From NCBI GenBank assembly GCA_949152475.1, contig OX424562.1:2728001-2792000 (forward strand): a stretch of 64,000 bases of DNA, given 5' to 3'. Below, in pieces: positions 56,701 to 64,000 of this stretch (position 1 is its first letter; every line of letters begins with the position of its first letter). A program made the position numbers and the translations under genes. The DNA is from Terebella lapidaria (Eukaryota; Annelida; Polychaeta; Terebellida; Terebellidae). Under the pieces are notes generated by a model. It worked only from the letters and a program-made list of their open reading frames with translations, did no database searches and had not been told where the DNA came from.

Positions 56701-58548
56701 GTAGATTGCAAACTTTTTCATTTTTTTAGATAGAATTCTGAAATTTGGTGCAAAATTACGGGATGATACCCAATGAAGACACACCAAATTTCAAGTTGAT
56801 CTGAATATCCAAAACAAACTACGGCCAAAAAGCGTGTTTCACTGATAGATGAATTTGACTTCAGATGTACCGTATCCTTGTTAGATCGCCATGGCAGTAC
56901 CCAGGTACCGGTCTTTGACCGTGAGTTTACTATCCGTCGGCAGCTCTGTTAAAAACATCCTACTGAATTCCAGTTCCATAAGTCTCCCCAGAACCTATCT
57001 TCCAGTTTAACACGCGGCATTACCAATATCCTCCAAACATATATAGGCACACGAAACGCCTTTATAATATTCTTAAGACTTTCCACAATCTAACCAGGTC
57101 TAAACCCTTCCCGTAGATATGCAAGAAAATTATCGATAGGGCATAACAGCCTATCAAGAATGATGAACAAAAACCAATTTCCACTCCCTTTAAATATTCA
57201 TAAACAGGTGGCAGGATTTGATGAATATGTGCAGGCCTATTACAATGAACAATTGTATAGTTCCTGCACACTAGGCCCATAGCTTGGCATATATACGATA
57301 TTGGGACTGAAACTTAACAGCATTGGGGTAGATTACCAGCTTTTTCAATTCTCGAGTTGGAAATCTAAAATTATGCAAGAATTTGCCGTATGATACCCAG
57401 ATGAATATGCTAAGTTATAATATGATATCATTTAGCATCGAAATAATATCAGTGAAAAACGAGTTAGAGAAAATCAGAGTACATGTACAGTAGTACAATT
57501 ACATTTCACAGAATACATCGAAGCCCGCACAATAGCGCGCAACGTATGACCACCGTGGGATCGCTCGTTGCCCATTCAACTTGCCACGAATATAGTAGTA
57601 GTCCTACCGGGCGTCATGCCGGACAAATATCCGTAGACCATGTAGACGTATAGGGCCGTGTATTCCCCTCCCTGTAGGATGCCGTGTTTCGAGCGATATG
57701 CAGTGAGAATTGGGCGGGGGGGAGGGGCAGGGAGGTATCAGGAGTTGGATATGCGGGCAGCCGACTGAGCCAAGCCATTGAAGCCAGAGTGTACACTCTC
57801 TTGCGGATCGGAATTTAAGGGGCCTACTCTGCCTACTCTCCGCCTAGATTCATAGACCTCATACACATGCACATGCGCTGCGACAATTAGTCCCTGGTCG
57901 TCTCGAGAGAAATAGCTTAATATTAGCTCAACACAGTCGAAATAATTCGGAATGAGTATCTAAAACTATTGTCTAAAATGCTTAAAAGTAATTCGTCCTT
58001 GTTAACCGCTGCAATACAACATATTTCTAGTGGTTACTTCTTGGCGTAGTAATATAAGTAATTACAGTAATTACAACCACACAATTGGAGCGGTCATACT
58101 TTGCGAGTTCTAAGATAACTGGCAGGAGAATCGGTAATTGCACTTGCGCATTCGACATGCGATCTAATTTAAAACATCAGTTTCCATTGTCATATGATGA
58201 TTGTTGTTTGAAGAATTATTATTAGCAATGCTTTTGTATCAGATTAACAGAATATATCGGCTTCTATTTCAAATTCGCGAAACCAACACCAGTGTATGCT
58301 GAATGTAAGAGAGTCGTCTGGTGAAGTCGGAAGACAGGAAATACATGGGATGAGGTCAACGACAATCACATATACCCGGCCCTGAGGGGCCGGGAATAAT
58401 TTGTTTATGTCTGACCGAGTTTGATGTAGACTTTAGCCCCGGCCATGTCCGAGAGGACGAGGGAATGCTCCAGAGGCGTCCACCTGACGTGGGAGGCGAT
58501 CCGCTCCCTCGCCGCCAGCACAGCCCCTCGCCAATCCCGCTCGCTCAT
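53794..58548 (-). CDS. Fold-type II PLP enzyme: threonine dehydratase / serine racemase family
   Basis: Nine exons give 368 residues: 58416-58548, 55892-56025, 55538-55696, 55009-55076, 54779-54893, 54449-54574, 54246-54347, 54003-54123 and 53794-53942. Hallmarks are [13 protein letters not shown] with the PLP Schiff-base Lys about residue 54, [13 protein letters not shown] (substrate/PLP loop), [14 protein letters not shown], and [10 protein letters not shown], the phosphate-binding glycine loop at about 181-190. [10 protein letters not shown] and IIACGSN follow. These enzymes deaminate Thr/Ser to keto acids or racemise Ser, probably in the cytosol. No ACT regulatory domain is present. Intron 2 appears to use a GC donor (tgt before gcaagt). 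The last exon is the least sure. Specificity cannot be read from the sequence. Confidence 0.88.
53808..53813 (+). terminator. Polyadenylation signal AATAAA for the single-exon gene
   Basis: AATAAA lies 200 bp after the stop codon. It falls inside the last exon of the convergent minus-strand gene, so the two 3' ends overlap. Confidence 0.65.
55085..55345. repeat. Degenerate minisatellite of gtagtgtgactgggacattaca units
   Basis: A unit of about 30-38 bp recurs seven or eight times with many changes. It lies in intron 3 of the PLP enzyme gene. Confidence 0.75.
56411..56858. mobile_element. Fold-back element, about 440 bp
   Basis: The left arm (from atttatcagtgaaacccgc) is the inverse of the right arm (ending gcgtgtttcactgatagatg) for about 150 bp with moderate divergence, including aaatttcagaatt and ttgcaatct words. 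It lies in intron 1 of the PLP enzyme gene. It is related to 62478-63046 and to a lone arm at 57296-57482. Confidence 0.75.
57296..57482. repeat. Single arm of the fold-back family
   Basis: ttaacagcattggggtagatt, then a diverged body and aaaacgagttagagaaaatc, follow the order of one arm of the 62478-63046 element. No partner arm is found nearby. Confidence 0.6.
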
Positions 58549-58549
58549 C

Positions 58550-58675
58550 CTCACTTAAAGCTGAACGTCACGATGTTAACCGGAATCCCCCCCACTTAAA
58601 GCTGAAGGTTCTAAAACGGAATCTCCTCACTTAAAGCTGAACGTCAGGATGTCGAACTGGAAGCTCCTGTTTCAT
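58550..58675. repeat. Three short tandem units just upstream of the PLP enzyme start codon
   Basis: cacttaaagctgaa recurs at about 58552, 58592 and 58628, in units of about 36-40 bp. It is in the 5' UTR or promoter of the minus-strand gene. Confidence 0.75.
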
Positions 58676-59211
58676 AGATAAGTACAACTTGCAGAAGGCA
58701 TTTCGAAGTACATCCGGACACCCTCTTTGCTCATCCTGCATGCAACTTATCATCGTACTCTGTTCTTTCTTTCTTAATATATAGGCAGAGTGCTTGAATG
58801 ATCAGCCAATTGAAATACAATTAAAGGTACACTTATTATGTCTATATAACAAAAATTTCTTGATATGAAAGAGAAAACACACGCTTGTTTTATACAGAAA
58901 TGAAAATATTAGCTTCAATAGTATCTGAAATGACTTGAAATATCGTTTTGACTCATGTAACAAAATTACATTTGTTCCTCGCATGCCTACATCTATATAG
59001 CTGATCCTGGTGATATGAATGTCTAGGTGCCCACAATCACTGTAATGACCATTCTATTTCACATCTAAATATAATGGAGTGAATTGTGTGTGCCTAAATT
59101 CGTAGCACATTGACAGATATCAATGTTTCTAATCATTCCAGAATTATACGTATATTGTAGACAAAACAAGTTTTGGCTTTCACGTTCTTTGCGTGATACA
59201 TGTATGTCAGG
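58676..59211. other. Non-coding AT-rich stretch
   Basis: It is probably promoter and intergenic DNA upstream of the PLP enzyme gene. I see no recognisable element. Confidence 0.4.
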
Positions 59212-59620
59212 TATGGAGCGTTTTTAGGGTCAATATTCATTGTCATGCATTGTAGATTTTCTTGTTGTGAATGATTGTTTCAATCGCAAAATTCTTTATT
59301 CCACATTACTATTTCTAAACTTTCTGTGTCGAATTCACATATTCTTACTGCATAGTTCTAATTTCCATCCCCTTGCTGCTTATTTCCAAGTTCTGACTGG
59401 TACTTTCTCAAGTCTTGATTCATCATGCCATATTCTAACATCTTTGTTCATGCAAACTATCAAAAAACAAATCGCATCTGGCACAATGCATATGGAACTT
59501 AGCACATTTCATTTAGAATAAAGCACATCGCACGAAGAACAAAGCAAAACGAATGAAGCATTTCATGTGCCAAAATTACTACTGCACTATTATGACAACA
59601 GACGGCGCTGCGGGTCGAGT
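59212..59620. repeat. Repeat block, partner of an inverted copy at 61490-61832
   Basis: 59212-59545 (with agggtcaatattcattgtcatg and aaatcgcatctggcacaatg) is the reverse complement of 61490-61832 with about 10-15 percent difference. Its right end (59573-59600, aattactactgca) also resembles the arms of the palindrome at 61389-61469. Confidence 0.75.
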
Positions 59621-59699
59621 GGCCACATTGTGAATGAGAAACTGAACACTCCTGGATGAGGGAAAGACCTTGGTTTGATGGACCGCTGGTTCGTACTGA

Positions 59700-60665
59700 A
59701 TTTTTAGCTTACCGTCCCATGGCCCGATAAGTTATCGGCGTGGTTTTTCGTCCGTCGTCCGTCCGGGAAAACTTCCGGGGTTTAGGGGCTTGAAAAAGAT
59801 GAAAATAGCCCTAAACCCTTTTTATGACTAGACGTGTATATAGGGGAATAATTTGGGGATACGGGGCTAACACGGGTGAGGAAATTTAACATGGTGAAAG
59901 CCCTTTAACCTAAAAAGTTGGTACGTTCGTCCGTCGTCCGTCCTGCAAATAACTTTTTTTTGCCTTGATGAATTTACTAAAACATTCCTGAAATTTACTG
60001 AAACATTCCTTGGGCTAATACCCTGAGACGTTTTCTCCTTTTCTGTCTTTTTTATTGAATCGTTTTTGCCGATTTGGCGGCCATTTTTTATGAAAAGTGG
60101 CTAAATTTGGACTTTGATGGCCTTTTTCTCGAAAACTGTCTGATCAGTTCGAGATTTTTGTTTCAAGACATTTCCCTAATGTACATTTCATTGCCCTTGT
60201 ATCGCCGGTCTGCGTGTGACAGCCATTTTGATTTTTTGACATGTCAGCGAAAAAAAATGTTATTGTCCCAAATCGAGCCACTATTTGTTCTAAGCCATTT
60301 CCAGCAAAAAATATAAATTTTTTGACCATTGAAAAATTTTTGGGAAAATTTCACCCAATTTTTCTTTCATAATGTTAGCTTTGCGGGGGTAAACTCCTAG
60401 AACTTTTCAAGATAGAGCCTAAGTATTGGCACATTCAAATGGGAAATCATATATTGCGGTTTGAATGATGACCTTGAATTTGACCTTGAATGACTTTGGA
60501 AGGTCGAAACCTTATTTTGTCACAAGAAATGATGATTTTTGTCTTTGGCTGCCATTTTCTCAAAAACTATTGACAATTTTTATCAAAATGCATAAGATTC
60601 TCCCTATGTACCTTTGTGATGTGTATAAGTTTTGTTGCCTTTGAATCGACGGTATGTGAATATAT
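59700..60665 (-). repeat. Decayed member of the 1.5-kb repeat family
   Basis: tttttagcttaccg, then the gtccgtcgtccgtcc words and a body with ggccattttttatg, ctcgaaaactgtctgatcag and gatgaccttgaatttgacc, follow the reversed order of 12087-13624 with many changes. The far end is missing. Confidence 0.6.
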
Positions 60666-61388
60666 GTCATTAACGGAAGAAACCTTTCAAGATGTAACTT
60701 GATTTCGTATTATATTCCACACAGGAAATATGTCTTTGGCAACATTTACGAACATGTTTTGACAATAGGTTTGAAGATCAGTTTAACAATTTATATTTGG
60801 GAAAATCAATACCTTGTGTAATTCTCATGATCTGCCGGTAAGCTGCAGCACCCTTGGTGCTACATTGTCGTTTTATGTGGCAAACAGGTAAATACGATCT
60901 ATAAGTTAAATCCAATACGACTACCGTAGCGTAGTGCTAGTGTATCTACTGTACTGTCATGAGTTGGACTCGGGCCAAATTAACGGCATGAAGAAATTAT
61001 GATCGGAGAGATCATAATATTTAGACTTGAATTTTTTTTTTCATATCTCAATTATCACTGTCCGGCTCAAGTTATGACTATTTTTGTGTGTTAATTTCAG
61101 GCCTATGTCATGATAATAACTGCACCTAATTAGCAACAGTGTATTATATTATAATGAGTATTCATGACGTCACATCGAAATTTGATTTTAATGAGCATAG
61201 AAATCTTAATAATAGGCTCATATTAATCATCTCTCACTATTCTTTCATTTACAGGGCAGGGCGTGGGAATTCATTCGGGGCCTGTGCTCAGCTGCATGAG
61301 TGTGGCGCCTGTTGGTCGCGCCAAAAATTCACGTGTCCAATGAAAGGAGTTCTTAGTTTCTCATACATCATGTGGCTACGCGCGGCCA
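60666..61388. other. Non-coding stretch
   Basis: Mixed-composition DNA. The plus frame 61139-61456 runs into the palindrome below and shows no motif. Confidence 0.35.
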
Positions 61389-61469
61389 GCGCCTCCTCTC
61401 GTCATAATGTTGCAGTAGTAATTTTGTCCACAACAATTACTACTGCATCATTATGACGACAGGCGGCGC
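61389..61469. repeat. Near-perfect palindrome, 35-bp arms with 11-bp loop
   Basis: 61389-61423 is the reverse complement of 61435-61469 with three mismatches. The arm holds gtcataatgttgcagtagta. A single arm with the same words is at 59573-59608. It probably marks two transposon ends lying head to head. Confidence 0.8.
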
Positions 61470-61489
61470 TAACCGCCGAGTGCTTCTTT

Positions 61490-61832
61490 CGTTGTGCGTT
61501 GTGCATCATGCGATATGCTATATTCTAAATGCAATGTGCTAAGTTCCATATGCATTGTGCCAGATGCGATTTGTTTTTGATAGTTTGCATGGACAAAGGT
61601 GTTAGAATTTGACATGATGAATTAAGCATTGAGAAAGTATCAGTAAGAACTTGGAAGTAAGCAGCAAGGATATGGAAGTTAGAACTATGCAGTAAGAATA
61701 TATGTAAATTCGACACAGAAAGTTTAGAAATAATAATGTGGAATGAAGAATTTCGCGGCTGATACAATCATTCACAACAAGAAAATCTACAATGCATGTC
61801 AATGAATATTGACCCTAAAAACGCTCCATAGT
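61490..61832. repeat. Inverted partner of the 59212 repeat block
   Basis: It reads as the reverse complement of 59212-59545, including ttgtgccagatgcgatttg and attgaccctaaaaacgctcc. Confidence 0.75.
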
Positions 61833-62477
61833 ATGGAACATATGGTTTACGTAAAGTTACAATACATACAAAAGAGACACCACACGTAAATAAGGCGCTT
61901 CACTGTGACAATAGACACACCAGCGAAACCGACTAACGGAACGCGCGTTCCCTCGATCAAAGATGGCGAGTGGTAGGTTTTGCTTCGAGAAATTTTCCGG
62001 CCGATGCAGCGAATTAGGGCGATATGTGCATGTGATCTATACATATAACAAAATTATGGATTGGTTAGTCAGGTAAAGCACCTGGATTAGATAGTAATAT
62101 GGGTGTATCGCGTCGAAAATGAGCTGATAAGAAAACACGAAGATCAGCGGAACGCGAAGATCAACTTTGCAAACGATTAACGAAACGCAAAGAATTGACC
62201 TACGGAACGCAAAGTCATGAACATGAAATTTCCAGCTAAGAATTTATTTTCCGAACTGTATCCATGTTTGTTCACTGTAGTGTTGAAGGTATATTCATAT
62301 ATTTCAGACATGGCAGCTGTTGACATTGTTATGCACCAGGTAGGCCTATATTAGATGAAGGTCAAATTTAACAAAAAATATAATAATGAGGTGTTCCGTG
62401 CTTGACTATGAAATGCAGGCCCATGTAGTCCTAGATGCGAACATCACTGACATGAGCTTGAATGAGTTATTGTCATT
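61833..62477. other. Non-coding stretch with ggaacgcaaag-type words
   Basis: The words gaacgcgaagatcaa, gaaacgcaaagaatt and gaacgcaaagtca recur between 62150 and 62220. I see no gene. Confidence 0.35.
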
Positions 62478-63046
62478 TATACTCTGATTTTTTTAACTCG
62501 TTTACACTGTTTTTCGCTGATATTCTTGCGATGCTAAATGCTATCGTTCTATAACTTGGCATACTTCACCTGGGAGTCAAACGGCAATTACTTACAGAAT
62601 TTCATCCTTCTATCACGAAAATCGAAAAAGTTGGCAATCTACACCAATGTTAAATTTAGCCCCGTCATTTAATTTCTGGGTCTGCACACAATTTTGTGCA
62701 TTTGCTCGGTTTTGTAGTGGTTCAATCTTTTGAAATCAACATGTTTGTGTAGAATGCACCCCAATGTGTCTTTTGGTCTAGAATTACAACAATACATCGA
62801 TTTCTGATCGATGTAAACAGGATCAACTCCTCGAATATGCTCAGATTCTCGAGATCCCGTTTTGGCTGAAATTTAACATTGGGGTAGATTGCCAACTTCT
62901 TCAATTGTTGCAATAGAAGTCTGAAATTTGGTAGAAAATTGCCGTTTGACTGTCAGGTGAGGAACGCCAAGTTATGGAACGATACGATTCAGCACCGCAA
63001 AGATATCGTCAAAAACCGGTGTAAACAAGTTAGAAAAATCAGGGTA
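62478..63046. mobile_element. Fold-back element, about 570 bp with 185-bp arms
   Basis: 62478-62665 is the reverse complement of about 62858-63046 (for example aaaagttggcaatctac against gtagattgccaacttctt, and agtcaaacggcaatt against aattgccgtttgact). The middle of about 190 bp is unique. The arms are clearly related to the element at 56411-56858. No coding capacity is seen. Confidence 0.8.
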
Positions 63047-64000
63047 TATAGCTTGAGAATTCAGATGGTGAGCCGCACTGTATGCAATTCATCATGCTAT
63101 ACATCATGTTACATGTATGTTATCTATGTTTATTTGATACCGTACCACACACATCACAATATCTTAACTGGACTTTACAAACAGATATGTACATTCAGAA
63201 TATTATGTCCAGAGTGTGCTTTGATGTACACTGAGGAATGGAATGAGACAATTACTATTAAATGGAAGTGCTTGGTTTCAACCACACGCGAAATATTATT
63301 TATATTCTAATATCAGTAAGATTTTGTGATGAGTGTAGTATGTTAAGTAGGCATAGCCTATAGGCCTTCAATTATAACTGACTACAATGCATTTTACATG
63401 AACGTACATAAGTTTTCCATGGTATCGTCGTGAGGAAATGTTACGGTTCTCATGTTTTTCAACATAGTAGCGGAATAGGGTGCTGACTGATTCGTACCGA
63501 CCGGTACTTGGTGGACAGTAATATCTCATGCTGTTTTTTCTGCAAGTACACACATTTTCATATCACTATCACAATGTCATGAAATGTTAAATAGATCATG
63601 GATAACCATAAAACGTTTTTGTATCGGTATAACGTTTTTGTGCATGGGACAATTTTCAGTGCAGATCATTTTTCGTGTTTATAAATCAAGGTCAAAGCTT
63701 ATAATTCGAAGCTGAAACGAATACATCGATCATGATTTCCACAATGACTGTCCATATGTTCATAATACTAATTTCAAACACTACAGTACTGATCTGGAAA
63801 CCATTCTGGTTATTTTATGCCCTTTTCGGTCTATATTTAAAGAGTGATACAAACCATCTACCATTTCGAAACATATGGCATATAGGGATACTAGTGATTG
63901 AGAAAATAAATTCCAGAGGTGGAAATTTTTCGGCATGAAAATGACCAGTAAAACGCCAAAAACAAAAACGAACAAGAAAAAGCACAAAATAAATAACACC
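63047..64000. other. Right-edge stretch
   Basis: AT-rich DNA in which I see no gene or clear element. Confidence 0.35.

Noticed and set aside
57614-57796. Minus-strand open frame inside intron 1 of the PLP enzyme gene
   Set aside because: It is Pro/Ser-rich with no motif, and exon 1 joins exon 2 in frame without it.
61139-61456. Plus-strand open frame of 105 residues
   Set aside because: It reads into a transposon-end palindrome and shows no protein family features.
61964-62080. Short frame starting aaagATGGcg on the plus strand, a possible first exon
   Set aside because: The start context is good, but there is no donor or second exon I can support.

Overview
This is animal nuclear DNA: intron-rich genes with GT-AG splice sites, and long introns packed with transposon families. 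Signs point to a marine invertebrate: a DIRS-type element, repeats with hairpin ends and tandem cores like the pearl/Tsp elements of molluscs and sea urchins, and many acatgta and taggccta words. I cannot place it to phylum from sequence alone. All gene models below were built by hand from splice sites, reading phase and family motifs.

Four host genes are supported. (1) 65-742, minus: the 5' end of a UPF0489 (C5orf22-like) gene with an N-terminal membrane segment, running off the left edge. (2) 14437-44442, minus: a complete thioester-containing protein (alpha-2-macroglobulin family), 38 exon positions and about 1,680 residues. It has a signal peptide, a thioester GCGEQ, a complement/CD109-type catalytic histidine and a six-cysteine C-terminal netrin-like (C345C-type) domain. 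In place of a fixed bait region it has three tandem homologous exons (18A, 18B, 18C). All three run from phase 0 to phase 1, so only one at a time keeps the frame. (3) 52148-53608, plus: a single-exon gene of unknown function. (4) 53794-58548, minus: a nine-exon fold-type II PLP enzyme of the threonine dehydratase/serine racemase family, tail to tail with gene 3.

The rest is mostly repeats. There is a tandem segmental duplication (about 0.94-4.1 kb) and a DIRS-type retroelement fossil (4.53-11.13 kb). Two near-identical 1.5-kb repeats (12.1-13.6 and 17.0-18.5 kb) bracket the last four exons of the thioester gene, with diverged relatives at 29.6-31.0 and 59.7-60.7 kb. Two copies of a second hairpin-ended family lie at 33.9-36.4 and 47.5-48.5 kb; the first holds twelve units of a 147-bp satellite. 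Further elements are a TIR element with long G runs (45.2-46.9 kb), hAT-like elements and MITEs, and fold-back elements at 56.4 and 62.5 kb.

The most interesting system is the thioester gene. Its hypervariable trap segment looks diversified by mutually exclusive exons plus a strongly charged exon 17, joined to complement-like thioester chemistry and a complement-like C-terminal domain. Its promoter has a TATA box and a STAT-type site.
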